From: Taishania sp965247975
GTDB taxonomy: Bacteria > Bacteroidota > Bacteroidia > Flavobacteriales_D > Crocinitomicaceae
NCBI GenBank assembly: GCA_965247975.1
Contig: OZ252050.1
Coordinates: 2,666,001 to 2,730,000 of the forward strand
Direction of reading: 5' to 3'
DNA length: 64,000 bases
Below, piece after piece: positions 42,845 to 52,244 of this stretch (the first letter of the stretch is position 1; each line of letters opens with the position of its first letter). The notes under the pieces were generated by a model, which had not been told where the DNA came from, did no database searches, and was given only the letters and a program-made list of their open reading frames with translations. The translations under genes and the position numbers were made by a program.

Positions 42845-43816
42845 ATGAAAAAAAATTACTTATTTTTTGCAGCAAGTTTTCTTGCTATTAATTCTTTTGC
42901 ACAGCCCACGTTAACTGGAACGCAGTTAAATCCAGTTATTGGGGAAGTGATGAATTTAAGAAATGCCGCTTATACGAATCATGGAACGAATGGTAGTAAT
43001 CAAACTTGGGACTTTTCAAGTATGCCTACAACAGCTTCGCAGACAGTGACGGTAATTCCTTCAACGGCTCAATATCCAGGAACCAATCAAGGACATAACG
43101 CTGGTGGAGGCAATATCTTGTATGCAATTGTTGACGCTACACAACAAGCATACAAATATCAAAGTGCTGGCGGTGTGCTTATATCCTTTACTGATCCTCA
43201 AAAGTACTTAACATTGCCACTTAGCTCAAGCACAAATACGTCAGATGCATTTGAAGCTACCTTTACTAATGGTGGGGTTTTCTTTACACGTGCTGGATCA
43301 ACCAATTTTGAATATGTTGGGTACGGTACAATTACCACTCCTTACGGCACTTATCCTAACAGCATCAAACTTCATGTAACACAATCTTACACAGACACTT
43401 ATACTGATTTTGGAGGTGGCATTATAGATTATGAATTTGATGGATATTATTGGTATGCTGCTGGAATTCATCAACCAATATTTTCCATTTTGTCATTGTC
43501 AATGGACGGTGATTTATTCGAAAACAGTGTCTTTTTTCAATCAAGTTCGTTGGAAATTTCCGAAAACATAGCTGAATCATCTGTACTTTTTCCAAATCCA
43601 ACAACCAATGATCTAAATTTTGCAATTGCCAATATTGACGAAGCAATTCAATTAACTGTTGTTGATTTAAATGGATCAGTTGTTTCCAACGAAGTTGTAA
43701 GCAAAGTGAATGATATTTACTCCATATCTGTTCAAGATTTAAATCCTGGCATCTATTTCGCCGAGATTGAGTTAGCTGATGGCTCCATCGCACGAAAAAA
43801 GTTTCAAAAAATTTAA
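42845..43816 (+). CDS. Protein with type IX secretion sorting domain
   Basis: A 323-residue protein with signal MKKNYLFFAASFLAINSFAQ, a beta-rich central region (NQTWDFSSMPTTASQTVTV and related) and a C-terminal type A T9SS sorting domain from about residue 245 (LFPNPTTNDLNFAI ... DLNPGIYFAEIEL ... KKFQKI). It is therefore predicted to be exported across the outer membrane and attached or released. The central region matches no family I recognise. It is followed by a strong terminator. Confidence 0.85.
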   Translation: MKKNYLFFAASFLAINSFAQPTLTGTQLNPVIGEVMNLRNAAYTNHGTNGSNQTWDFSSMPTTASQTVTVIPSTAQYPGTNQGHNAGGGNILYAIVDATQQAYKYQSAGGVLISFTDPQKYLTLPLSSSTNTSDAFEATFTNGGVFFTRAGSTNFEYVGYGTITTPYGTYPNSIKLHVTQSYTDTYTDFGGGIIDYEFDGYYWYAAGIHQPIFSILSLSMDGDLFENSVFFQSSSLEISENIAESSVLFPNPTTNDLNFAIANIDEAIQLTVVDLNGSVVSNEVVSKVNDIYSISVQDLNPGIYFAEIELADGSIARKKFQKI

Positions 43817-43827
43817 ATGATTTTTTT

Positions 43828-43855
43828 AAGCTCCCAAGAAATTGGGAGCTTTTTT
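43828..43855 (+). terminator. Rho-independent terminator after the T9SS cargo gene
   Basis: AAGCTCCCAA-GAAA-TTGGGAGCTT, a perfect 10-bp stem with a GAAA loop followed by T residues, 12 nt after the stop codon. Confidence 0.93.
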
Positions 43856-43890
43856 ATAACTTTTCATTAATTAACATTTAAATTTAACCA

Positions 43891-44715
43891 ATGCAAACAC
43901 CAACTCCAATGATTCAAGCAGATGAATTATTTGAAGTATATTCAAAGAGCAATTTCCTACTTTTTGATGTTTCCAACCAAAAAAATGCTCGAAATTTATT
44001 CGAAGGATCACACCTGGAAGGTGCACAATTTGTGGATTTAAACACGCAACTTGCCGAAACCCCAGTGGATTTCAAACATGGAGGAAGACACCCTTTGCCT
44101 TTTATTGAATCTTTTGCTGAAACCTTATCGATTTTAGGAGTTTCCAACGAAAGTCATATTGTTTTATACGACCGGGCAAATGGAGCAAATGCCGCAGCTC
44201 GTTTTTGGTGGATGCTGAAAGCCGCTGGAATTGAAAACGTTCAAGTATTAGATGGTGGATATCAAGCCGCTGTGAATGCTGGATTTAAAACAGAATCAGG
44301 TAAATCAAATTCGATAGAAAAATCATTTTTCAAATTTGAAAAATGGAACTTACCAACGGTTAAAATGAATGAAGTGCTCCAAGCAAGTGAACAACACGAA
44401 ATCATCATCGATGTGCGTTCGCCTGAGCGATTTAACGGAATCCATGAACCGATTGACTTAATTGCTGGACATATTCCAAACGCTTTAAATGTTCCATTAA
44501 CTTTAAGTTTGGATGAAAATGGCCATTTTTTGTCACCCGAAAAATTGAAATTACATTTTCAAGAACATGTCGGTAATCTTGATTCTGAAAATTGGATTGT
44601 ACACTGCGGTTCTGGTGTTACGGCTTGTCATACCATTTTGGCATGCAATTATGCAGGTTTGAAAACTCCAAAACTGTATGTTGGCTCATGGGGCGAATGG
44701 AGTAGAAATTTTTGA
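43891..44715 (+). CDS. Sulfurtransferase (two rhodanese domains)
   Basis: A 274-residue protein with two rhodanese domains (about 1-135 and 150-274). The N-terminal domain is inactive (LYDRANGANAAARFWWML in place of a Cys loop). The C-terminal domain has the active loop HCGSGVTACHTI, with Cys about residue 240. CGSGVTA is typical of 3-mercaptopyruvate sulfurtransferases, and IDVRSPERFNG precedes it. The choice between thiosulfate and mercaptopyruvate as donor is inferred from that loop only. It is likely a single-gene transcript. Confidence 0.9.
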   Translation: MQTPTPMIQADELFEVYSKSNFLLFDVSNQKNARNLFEGSHLEGAQFVDLNTQLAETPVDFKHGGRHPLPFIESFAETLSILGVSNESHIVLYDRANGANAAARFWWMLKAAGIENVQVLDGGYQAAVNAGFKTESGKSNSIEKSFFKFEKWNLPTVKMNEVLQASEQHEIIIDVRSPERFNGIHEPIDLIAGHIPNALNVPLTLSLDENGHFLSPEKLKLHFQEHVGNLDSENWIVHCGSGVTACHTILACNYAGLKTPKLYVGSWGEWSRNF

Positions 44716-44815
44716 AATAAATTTAGTTTCGTTGTAAAGTGCACAATTGAGATGACCGTTTTTGTTCGATAACTTTTCGTTAAATTAGGCGTCCAATAAA
44801 TGCCATTTCTCTTAA

Positions 44816-46231
44816 ATGTTATTTTCGAGCGGAATATTTCTTGTCTATTTTTTGCCCATTTATATTTTGGGTTACCTACTTATTCCCGAGAAATTTAAAA
44901 ACGCTTACCTCCTTCTTTTGAGTATCTTTTTTTACTGGTGGGGAGCTCCAGTGTTTTCAATCATAGTGCTTGTTACAAGTTCGATTAATTTCTTCATTGC
45001 CCGAAAAATCCCTACAAGTACTCACAAACGAAAATTGCTTTTTGCTTATATCGCCCTGAACTTAGGACTTCTCGCTTATTTTAAATATTCCAATTTCTTT
45101 GTTGAAAATGTGAATGAACTTCTTTGGTCATTTGGCTTTCGATCAATTGAATGGACAAAAGTCATTCTGCCCGTCGGCATTTCATTTTTTACCTTTCAGT
45201 CAATCACTTATGGTGTTGATGTATACAGAAATGATGCGAAACCCCAAGGAAACATTTTAAATTATTATCTGTATATTTTATTTTTTCCGCAGCTAATTGC
45301 TGGACCAATTGTTACTTATTCGTCCATAGAAAAGCAATTGAGAAATAGAGAAACCAATGCAACAAAGATGCTAGATGGATTGTTCCGTTTTTCAATTGGT
45401 CTTGGAAAAAAAGTATTGATTGGAAACGTAATGGCCGAGTTTGGCAGTGAATTAACAAACTATAATGCGGATTTTGGAGCTTCCTCACTACTTTCTTGGC
45501 TCATTGCTCTTTGCTATACGTTTGAAATTTATTTTGATTTCTCAGGTTATTCCGATATGGCGATTGGTCTGGGTAAAATGGTTGGATTTGATTTTCCAGA
45601 AAATTTTGATCGACCATATTTGTCAAAATCTATTACTGAATTCTGGAGAAGATGGCACATGACCCTCGGAAATTTCATGAAAAATTACCTTTACATTCCA
45701 CTTGGTGGAAACCAGCACGCAAAAAATAGAACATTTTTAAATTTAGCAATTGTATTTACCCTGAGTGGTCTATGGCATGGTGCTTCTTGGAATTTTGTTG
45801 TTTGGGGACTTTTTCATGGGTTCTGGCTCATAGTTGAACGCATTAATCCGCTTAAAGCATCCAATTTATTCCAGCCATTTTTAATATTTATCACCTTTTT
45901 CATTGTTCTGAATGGTTGGGTGTTATTTGACGCCACAAGCCTTTCAGAAGCAATAATGAATTTTAAATCCATGTATGGGTTTGAAAACTTTAATTATTGG
46001 ATTCACAAAAATGCACATTACTACGAATTTCATCTTTTCTTTGCTGTTGTTATTTGTCTGTTAGGCTATTTCAAGTACTTCAATGGCATTTATCATTTTA
46101 GCTTTGGTTCAAAATCAACCTCTTTTGTTAAGGCGAGTTTGGCTCTTTTTGGCGTTTTTCTTTTATTTGGTTTATCGCTAATCCATATAATTTCAGGAAG
46201 CTACAATCCATTTATTTATTTCCAATTCTAA
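44816..46231 (+). CDS. MBOAT family O-acyltransferase (AlgI/PatA-like)
   Basis: A 471-residue protein with about ten or more membrane segments. Hallmarks are YTFEIYFDFSGYSDMAIGLG, FWRRWHMTLGNFMKNYLYIPLGG and the catalytic-His region LSGLWHGASWNFVVWGLFHG. Such proteins move acetyl groups across the inner membrane to an AlgX/AlgJ- or PatB-like partner that acetylates an exported glycan. The next gene overlaps it by one base and looks like that partner. No polysaccharide synthesis genes are near, so peptidoglycan or a glycan made elsewhere are both possible acceptors. Confidence 0.92.
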   Translation: MLFSSGIFLVYFLPIYILGYLLIPEKFKNAYLLLLSIFFYWWGAPVFSIIVLVTSSINFFIARKIPTSTHKRKLLFAYIALNLGLLAYFKYSNFFVENVNELLWSFGFRSIEWTKVILPVGISFFTFQSITYGVDVYRNDAKPQGNILNYYLYILFFPQLIAGPIVTYSSIEKQLRNRETNATKMLDGLFRFSIGLGKKVLIGNVMAEFGSELTNYNADFGASSLLSWLIALCYTFEIYFDFSGYSDMAIGLGKMVGFDFPENFDRPYLSKSITEFWRRWHMTLGNFMKNYLYIPLGGNQHAKNRTFLNLAIVFTLSGLWHGASWNFVVWGLFHGFWLIVERINPLKASNLFQPFLIFITFFIVLNGWVLFDATSLSEAIMNFKSMYGFENFNYWIHKNAHYYEFHLFFAVVICLLGYFKYFNGIYHFSFGSKSTSFVKASLALFGVFLLFGLSLIHIISGSYNPFIYFQF

Positions 46232-47340
46232 TGGTAAAAGAAAAACAATATCGAATTATTTTAGGATTGGTAATCGTTTTGATGTTAATGCCAGCAACCA
46301 TGATTCATCTCAATCTTTTGCCACCAATTTACCTAGATGGAGTAATTCAAGAGACTGAAAAACGAAATTTATCATGGATGGACGGGACTGCACAAAAGCA
46401 ATTCGACGAAAAACTTTTCGATAGCACCGATTTCAAATCGCTTTGTATTCGATCGCGAAACGAGTTTCAATATTCTTTATTCGGAAAAATCAATGCACAA
46501 TCAACGTACGTATTCGATGATTACTTCTATCGATTTTATGTTCATAATTACAACGAAGACATTTTCAAAACACCACAAGATTCAATCAATAACACACTTC
46601 AAAATTTAATCGAATTACAGCGCTTAGTTGGTGAAAAATGTCCCATTATTTGCATCATTCCGCCATCGAAAACAAGATTGTTTCCAGAACATTTGCCAGA
46701 AAGACATAAGTCAAAATCTACGACAACAAATTACGATCAATACAAGACTAGATTGCTAAAAAACAACTTTACAGTCCTTGATTTCAATGATTATTTCGTG
46801 AAAAACAAAAATAATTTTGATGCTGCTATTATCGCTAAAGGTGGAATTCATTGGACGTATTACGCTGCGACTTTGGCCATGGATAGTTTGGTAAAAACAG
46901 TAAGTACCTTAAAAAATCAAGATTTCAATCAATTCACTTTTTCGCTTTCAGATTGTGATGGCTTCAACGTCGACGACCAAGATTTAGCAGTTTTAAGCAA
47001 TTTGATTTTTGACCGGAAAGATCCGAACATCAAAAAAGTAAATCTCAAGCAAAGCCAAAAAATTGGTAAAAAAATAAATGCGGTCATTGTCGGTGATAGT
47101 TTTTTCCATGCCATTGAACAATCCGATTTAAGGAATTTGGTGTTTACTTCTGACACTGATTTCCATTACTATTTTCAAACTACCAAAAACAGTCTATTAC
47201 AAAAATCTCCCATAAATCTAAAGAAGATAAAAGAGCAACTTCAAAAAGCAGATTGCATAATTCTTATTAATGATATAGTCAATTTTGAAAAATTCACGTT
47301 TGGGTTTGCTGATAAAATGATCCGTGAATTCAAAAAATAA
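46231..47340 (+). CDS. AlgX/AlgJ-like SGNH-type O-acetyltransferase partner
   Basis: A 369-residue protein with one N-terminal membrane anchor (ILGLVIVLMLMPATMIHL) and a periplasmic domain. SGNH/AlgX-like features are the late catalytic-Ser motif IVGDSFFHAIEQS and the mid-protein KGGIHWTYYAA, with the His expected for the Asp/His part of the triad. FDDYFYRFYVHNYNED may be the early conserved block. Its ATG overlaps the stop of the MBOAT gene, the common arrangement for acetylation pairs. Assignment rests on motifs plus context. Confidence 0.7.
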   Translation: MVKEKQYRIILGLVIVLMLMPATMIHLNLLPPIYLDGVIQETEKRNLSWMDGTAQKQFDEKLFDSTDFKSLCIRSRNEFQYSLFGKINAQSTYVFDDYFYRFYVHNYNEDIFKTPQDSINNTLQNLIELQRLVGEKCPIICIIPPSKTRLFPEHLPERHKSKSTTTNYDQYKTRLLKNNFTVLDFNDYFVKNKNNFDAAIIAKGGIHWTYYAATLAMDSLVKTVSTLKNQDFNQFTFSLSDCDGFNVDDQDLAVLSNLIFDRKDPNIKKVNLKQSQKIGKKINAVIVGDSFFHAIEQSDLRNLVFTSDTDFHYYFQTTKNSLLQKSPINLKKIKEQLQKADCIILINDIVNFEKFTFGFADKMIREFKK

Positions 47341-47460
47341 ATGAAATTCTGTTTTTAATTGTTTTACAATTACATGGCTCGTGATTGATCGTATTCGCTA
47401 TAAAAATCAACATCTTAATTGGATTCATAGTTGTTTTACTTTTATCTCTTTGAATTTTAG

Positions 47461-47468
47461 TACATTTG
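47461..47468 (+). promoter_or_regulatory. -7 promoter box of the following lipoprotein gene
   Basis: TACATTTG (TAnnTTTG) lies 35 nt before the ATG at 47504. No well-spaced -33 box is seen. Confidence 0.3.
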
Positions 47469-47503
47469 ATCAAAATTATGTATCCACTATTAATTTAACT
47501 TAG

Positions 47504-48013
47504 ATGAAAACCATATATTCATTCGTATTAATCGCATCCTGTCTTTTCTTGTTAACCGCATGTCCTGTTGGCTCCGCTTATCCACTTGGTAAAATGGGAC
47601 AAGTTAAAGCTGATCCTACATTAATAGGTACTTGGACGAATGAAATAGAAGATTCAGAAGCACGAAGTGTGACATTAACAAAAGGTGAAGTTGCAAATAC
47701 CTATGGTGTGACAGTGAATGAAAGAGGTGAATCATTTATGGCTGATGATGATTACTTCATTGGTTGGTTGACTATTCTAAAAGGGAAAACATTTCTTGTC
47801 TTGCAACAACTCGTTGCTGGCGAACCAACAGAAACATATTATGTTTACCATATTAAACATGATAAAAACACGCTCACTACCAGTGATATATCTCTAAAAG
47901 TAAAAGGAACCGAAGCCATCACTTCGATTGAATCGTATCAAGAAGAAGTAATCGCTTCTATGCAAATGAGCGACTTTTTAGCAGGCGATATCATCTGGAA
48001 AAAATCAAAATAA
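47504..48013 (+). CDS. Lipoprotein of unknown function
   Basis: A 169-residue protein with signal MKTIYSFVLIASCLFLLTAC and lipobox LTAC (Cys20). The mature domain is beta-rich and opens with PTLIGTWTNEIEDSEARSV, a lipocalin-like or META-like start that is common in small Bacteroidota lipoproteins. No family can be named. It stands alone between the acetylation pair and gcvT. Confidence 0.65.
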   Translation: MKTIYSFVLIASCLFLLTACPVGSAYPLGKMGQVKADPTLIGTWTNEIEDSEARSVTLTKGEVANTYGVTVNERGESFMADDDYFIGWLTILKGKTFLVLQQLVAGEPTETYYVYHIKHDKNTLTTSDISLKVKGTEAITSIESYQEEVIASMQMSDFLAGDIIWKKSK

Positions 48014-48128
48014 GAGCAAATTTTCTGCCTTTGAATTCCTAAAAAAGTGTTTTTGGGATCATTAATTTAGAATCAATATTTCTTGAGTTCAATTTTAGGA
48101 TTAGGGTCGAAAAAATTGCTTTTTTGAG

Positions 48129-48136
48129 TACATTTG
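48129..48136 (+). promoter_or_regulatory. -7 promoter box of gcvT
   Basis: TACATTTG (TAnnTTTG) ends 16 nt before the ATG at 48153. It favours that ATG over the TTG two codons upstream. Confidence 0.4.
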
Positions 48137-48152
48137 TGCAAAAATTTTGTCA

Positions 48153-49235
48153 ATGAAAAATATCACGCTCAACGATGCACACGTGAAAATGGGTGCCAAA
48201 ATGGTTCCATTTGCTGGATTCAATATGCCTGTTCAATACGAAGGAGTTAACGCAGAACACGAAACTGTTCGAAACGGCGTTGGTGTTTTCGATGTGTCAC
48301 ACATGGGTGAGTTTTTGCTCACTGGACCAAAAGCAATTGACTTAATTCAAAAAGTAAGCACAAACGATGCAAGCACATTGACAATCGGACGTGCACAATA
48401 CAGCTGCATGCCTAATGGAAATGGTGGAATCATTGACGATTTAATCATCTACAGAATCAAAGAAGAGCAATATTTGTTGGTGGTAAATGCATCAAACATC
48501 GAAAAAGATTGGAATTGGATTTCAAAACACAATGATTTAGGTGTGGAAATGAAAAACCTATCTGATGATTATTCACTTCTTGCCATTCAAGGACCAAAAG
48601 CGGTGGAAGCTATGCAATCATTGAGTTCCATTGATTTATCTAAAATAGAGTATTATCATTTTGAAGTGACTGATTTTGCTGGAATTGAACATGTAATCAT
48701 TTCAGCAACTGGATATACAGGAAGCGGCGGATTTGAGATTTATTGCAAAAATTCAGAAGTTCAACAAGTTTGGGACAAAGTTTTTGAAGCGGGAGCAGCA
48801 TTTGGAATTAAACCAATTGGTCTTGCTGCTCGTGATACCTTGCGTTTGGAAATGGGATTCTGTTTGTATGGAAATGACATCGACGACACAACTTCTCCAA
48901 TCGAAGCTGGTTTGGGTTGGATCACAAAATTCACCAAAGAATTCGTTGATTCAGACTTTTTAGCAAAACAAAAAGCAGAAGGTGTTACTAGAAAATTAGT
49001 TGCATTTGAAATGGTTGACAAAGGAATTCCACGTCATGACTACGAGATTGTAAATGCAAGTGGTGCAAACATCGGAAAAGTAACTTCTGGAACGATGTCT
49101 CCATCTATGAAACTGGGAATTGGACTTGGATATGTTGCTATTGATGACGCAAAATTAGATAACGAAATTTTCATTCAAGTACGTGACAAACAACTAAAAG
49201 CAAAAGTTGTTAAACTCCCTTTTTATAAGAAATAA
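48153..49235 (+). CDS. gcvT: Glycine cleavage system aminomethyltransferase (T protein)
   Basis: A 360-residue enzyme from the ATG at 48153. It transfers the methylene group from the aminomethyl-lipoyl H protein to tetrahydrofolate. Signatures: MVPFAGFNMPVQYEG, VFDVSHMGEFLLTGP, GYTGSGGFEIYCKN, GLAARDTLRLEMGFCLYGND and TSGTMSPSMKLGIGLGYV. Complete. The other gcv genes are not here. Its stop codon overlaps the ATG of the carotenoid desaturase gene (TAATG), an odd pairing of pathways. Confidence 0.96.
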   Translation: MKNITLNDAHVKMGAKMVPFAGFNMPVQYEGVNAEHETVRNGVGVFDVSHMGEFLLTGPKAIDLIQKVSTNDASTLTIGRAQYSCMPNGNGGIIDDLIIYRIKEEQYLLVVNASNIEKDWNWISKHNDLGVEMKNLSDDYSLLAIQGPKAVEAMQSLSSIDLSKIEYYHFEVTDFAGIEHVIISATGYTGSGGFEIYCKNSEVQQVWDKVFEAGAAFGIKPIGLAARDTLRLEMGFCLYGNDIDDTTSPIEAGLGWITKFTKEFVDSDFLAKQKAEGVTRKLVAFEMVDKGIPRHDYEIVNASGANIGKVTSGTMSPSMKLGIGLGYVAIDDAKLDNEIFIQVRDKQLKAKVVKLPFYKK

Positions 49236-50704
49236 TGAAAACCGCAAGTGTGATTGGAGCCGGAATTGCAGGTCTTGCTGCCTCCGTTCGACTCGCAAAA
49301 AAAGGATATAAAGTCACTGTTTTCGAAGCTAATGATTTCGTTGGTGGAAAAATCAACAGTAAAAATTTTGGTGATTATCGCTTTGATATGGGACCTTCAG
49401 TGTTCACATGTCCGCATTACATCAAAGAATTGTATGATTTATGTGGAAAGGATTTTTCGGATTTCGACCATATAAAGCTCAACGAAACATTTCATTATTA
49501 TTTCCCCGATGGTCAAAAGTTTACCTTGCCAAACAACAAAGAAGAGCTTTTAGACACCATTGTAAAAGAACTAGGTGAAGACCGCCAAACACTTGTAAAT
49601 TATTTGGCGAAAGCGGAGAAAAATTACAAGTTGATTGCTCCAGTTTTTATTGAATCTTCTCTGCATCGTACACGACATATTTGGGGCAAGAAATTATTCA
49701 AAGCTCTTGGATCTTTACCAAGTTATCGCTTAATGAAAACAATGGACCAAGAAAATGCGAAAGTTTTCAAAAATCCAAAAACCGTTCAATTATTTAACCG
49801 ATTTGCTTCGTATAATGGCTCAAGTCCATTTGAAGCTCCGGCAATGTTGAACATGATTTCTCACCTCGAACTCAATGATGGCGCCTATCTTCCAAAAGAA
49901 GGAATGGTGGCTATTGGAACCAAAGTGCGTGATTTAGCGCTTGATTTGGGTGTGGAATTTCGCTTCAATGAAAAAGTGGATGAGATTCTCGTTGAAAACA
50001 AAAAAGCAGTTGGCGTTCGAACAAAACTTGGAGAATATCGATCAGATGTCGTTTTCTCGAACATGGATATTGCGTTCACCTACGAGAAGTTAATGCCAAA
50101 CGAAGAACATCCTGCTAAAATATTAAAACAAGAAAAATCAAGCTCGTCGATGGTGTTCTATTTAGGAGTGAAAAAATCATTTCCTGAATTGGGCGTTCAC
50201 AACATCTTTTTTGCGAAGGATTACAAAGAAGAATACAATCACATTTTTCACAAAAAAGAAATTTACCACGATCCAACGATTTATTTGAATATCACATCAA
50301 AAGAAATTCCAACAGACGCACCAGAAGGTTGCGAGAATTGGTTTTTAATGCTCAACGCACCAACAAACGTGGGACAAGATTGGGACGTTTATACCAAAGA
50401 ACTTCGCAAAATCATGGTTGACAAAGTGAGCAAAGCATTGGGCGAAGATGTGAATCCATACATTGAAATCGAATCATTTATGAATCCAGTGAAAATTGAA
50501 GAATGGTACAGCGGAAAAATGGGATCGATTTATGGAAATGCTTCAAATAATCGCTATGCAACGTTTTATCGCCATGCCAATTTCAGTAAAAAAATCAAAG
50601 GATTGTATTTTGTAGGAGTTACAGTACATCCTGGCGGTGGAATTCCTTTGGCGTTGAATTCAGCAAAAATTGCTGTCCGATGTATGGAAGAGGATTTGAA
50701 GTGA
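49235..50704 (+). CDS. Carotenoid desaturase (CrtD/CrtI-like)
   Basis: A 489-residue FAD-dependent oxidoreductase of the phytoene desaturase family. The FAD-binding motif VIGAGIAGLAASVRLAKKGY opens the protein, followed by GGKINSKNFGDYRFDMGPSV. The C-terminal GLYFVGVTVHPGGGIPLALNSAK is the typical closing flavin-contact motif. Length and mid-region (FNRFASYNGSSPFEAPAML) are closer to CrtD (1-hydroxycarotenoid 3,4-desaturase) than to CrtI, but the two are hard to separate by eye. No other carotenoid gene is adjacent. Translation is probably coupled to gcvT. Confidence 0.8.
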   Translation: MKTASVIGAGIAGLAASVRLAKKGYKVTVFEANDFVGGKINSKNFGDYRFDMGPSVFTCPHYIKELYDLCGKDFSDFDHIKLNETFHYYFPDGQKFTLPNNKEELLDTIVKELGEDRQTLVNYLAKAEKNYKLIAPVFIESSLHRTRHIWGKKLFKALGSLPSYRLMKTMDQENAKVFKNPKTVQLFNRFASYNGSSPFEAPAMLNMISHLELNDGAYLPKEGMVAIGTKVRDLALDLGVEFRFNEKVDEILVENKKAVGVRTKLGEYRSDVVFSNMDIAFTYEKLMPNEEHPAKILKQEKSSSSMVFYLGVKKSFPELGVHNIFFAKDYKEEYNHIFHKKEIYHDPTIYLNITSKEIPTDAPEGCENWFLMLNAPTNVGQDWDVYTKELRKIMVDKVSKALGEDVNPYIEIESFMNPVKIEEWYSGKMGSIYGNASNNRYATFYRHANFSKKIKGLYFVGVTVHPGGGIPLALNSAKIAVRCMEEDLK

Positions 50705-50721
50705 ACGTGCGGTTTGCTGAT

Positions 50722-51825
50722 TCAAAAGTAAATTTCATAAATTATAGTTAGTAAACAAATCACGTTTAACCCTAACATTCCCCACAAATAAATTTTGTCT
50801 GGCTTCTCGTCTACCCCTAAAAAAAACCTATAAGTCAAATAGATAAAGGTATTTAACGTTGCAATAATAATTATAAATTTCTGTACTAGATTAAATTCTG
50901 AAATATAAAAAATGAAAAACCGATTTTCTTGAAGATTCATCCATTTTATCCAAACAAAAAATAGCACCAAAATACAAATTAATGCTACGATTGAAATCAT
51001 AATATTTTCAAGTTCAACCTTTTCCTTCTCATTATTTTCATTCAATTTTTCTACTGAAGGAATGTATGTAATGTTTATGTTTTCAATTTTAGAATTTTGA
51101 ATAACAAACACATGCCCCAAAAGATCAATAATTTTTGACTCACCTTCTTGGTACTCATGTTTTTTAGTTCCCATTAAATAGATTTTTTCTAGGTCATTCG
51201 AATCTGCGGGATCTAAGTCATAATCCATAACAAAACCTGTATACAGTTTTGTCCCTGAAGATTGACTCACAAGAATATCTGCATAAGCTAACATAACATT
51301 TTTATTCGCATCCGAAATGGAAACGGTGGTACTTAAATTGGCTTGAACAATTTTGTATTTTTTAAACCTCAAGATATCACCATTGAATAAATAATGCCAC
51401 TGATTTCTAAACCTTAAAATCTTAAATTTAATATCAAGATCGAAGTATCTTACAAACCAATGCAGAAATAAGGCTGAACACGTCGACAATAAGCAAACCA
51501 ATATGGTGTAAATTGAATAAGTATAGACTTTAGTTTTAAAAAAGTGAACTGTATTTGGCTTAAAATTACCCAAGCCAGAAAGTAAATCGGTAAAAATTTC
51601 AAGCGAATTTAAAACTGTAAATTTGGCATCGTAGAGGCTATAAATAAAAATACAGCCGAATTGGAGAAAAATTCCAGGCAAAAATGAATAAAAGGCAAGT
51701 CTAAAAATTGGGATTCTTGTTGAAAACTGTTTAGAAAAATCACCTTTATAGTAGAATCTTAAAAAAAGTAGCCCTGGTAAAAAAATGTTTAGAAAAAGCA
51801 GTACAAATCCAATTGTTAGGTTCAT
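50722..51825 (-). CDS. Multi-pass membrane protein of unknown function
   Basis: From the ATG at 51825, about 367 residues. Membrane segments lie near the N-terminus (IGFVLLFLNIFLPGLLFLRF; then around residues 45-65 and 110-125) and three near the C-terminus (VALICILVLFFVWIKW, FIIIIATLNTFIYLTYRF, LGLNVICLLTIIYEIYF). Between them, residues about 140-275 form a soluble, beta-rich domain. No family is recognised. It is AT-richer than the core genes around it and lies on the same strand directly downstream of the small ORF and the restriction-modification genes. Confidence 0.6.
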   Translation of the reverse strand: MNLTIGFVLLFLNIFLPGLLFLRFYYKGDFSKQFSTRIPIFRLAFYSFLPGIFLQFGCIFIYSLYDAKFTVLNSLEIFTDLLSGLGNFKPNTVHFFKTKVYTYSIYTILVCLLSTCSALFLHWFVRYFDLDIKFKILRFRNQWHYLFNGDILRFKKYKIVQANLSTTVSISDANKNVMLAYADILVSQSSGTKLYTGFVMDYDLDPADSNDLEKIYLMGTKKHEYQEGESKIIDLLGHVFVIQNSKIENINITYIPSVEKLNENNEKEKVELENIMISIVALICILVLFFVWIKWMNLQENRFFIFYISEFNLVQKFIIIIATLNTFIYLTYRFFLGVDEKPDKIYLWGMLGLNVICLLTIIYEIYF

Positions 51826-51838
51826 TAGCACGAAAATA

Positions 51839-52075
51839 TTAAGTTTTTAGACTCTTCAAACCGTCCCAATTACCATTTTTGTGATATTGATCAACAGCCG
51901 CTTGTAGTTTTTTTAATTTTTCAGGATCATTCAAAATATCCTTCCCTTCATCAGAAACGATGTCCGTATTCCTATTAGCTTTAATTCCTTTGAAAATTTT
52001 GCTGATTAGAGCAAATAATATTAGTAGGGATAATAAACTGATTAAAAAATTGAATATTTTATTAGTTGACGCCAT
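51839..52075 (-). CDS. Small membrane-anchored protein
   Basis: A 78-residue protein: one N-terminal membrane segment (FLISLLSLLILFALISKIF) and a short charged tail with DEGKDILNDPEKLKKLQAAV and NWDGLKSL. It ends 14 nt before the larger membrane protein's ATG, so the two probably form a pair. The gap of 169 bp between it and the restriction gene shows no clear signal. Confidence 0.5.
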   Translation of the reverse strand: MASTNKIFNFLISLLSLLILFALISKIFKGIKANRNTDIVSDEGKDILNDPEKLKKLQAAVDQYHKNGNWDGLKSLKT

Positions 52076-52244
52076 ATGTAAAACACGAAATTAGCAAAAT
52101 AATAGTATCCAATGACTTAAATCAATACTTTTTTGTTAAAATTAAAGAACCATAAATTTAGTTACACAAGAGATTTGTTTTTATAAAAAATCCCAACCAC
52201 GAAAAAAGTGACCTGTTTTGCAAAGATTGATAAAATTTTTATAT

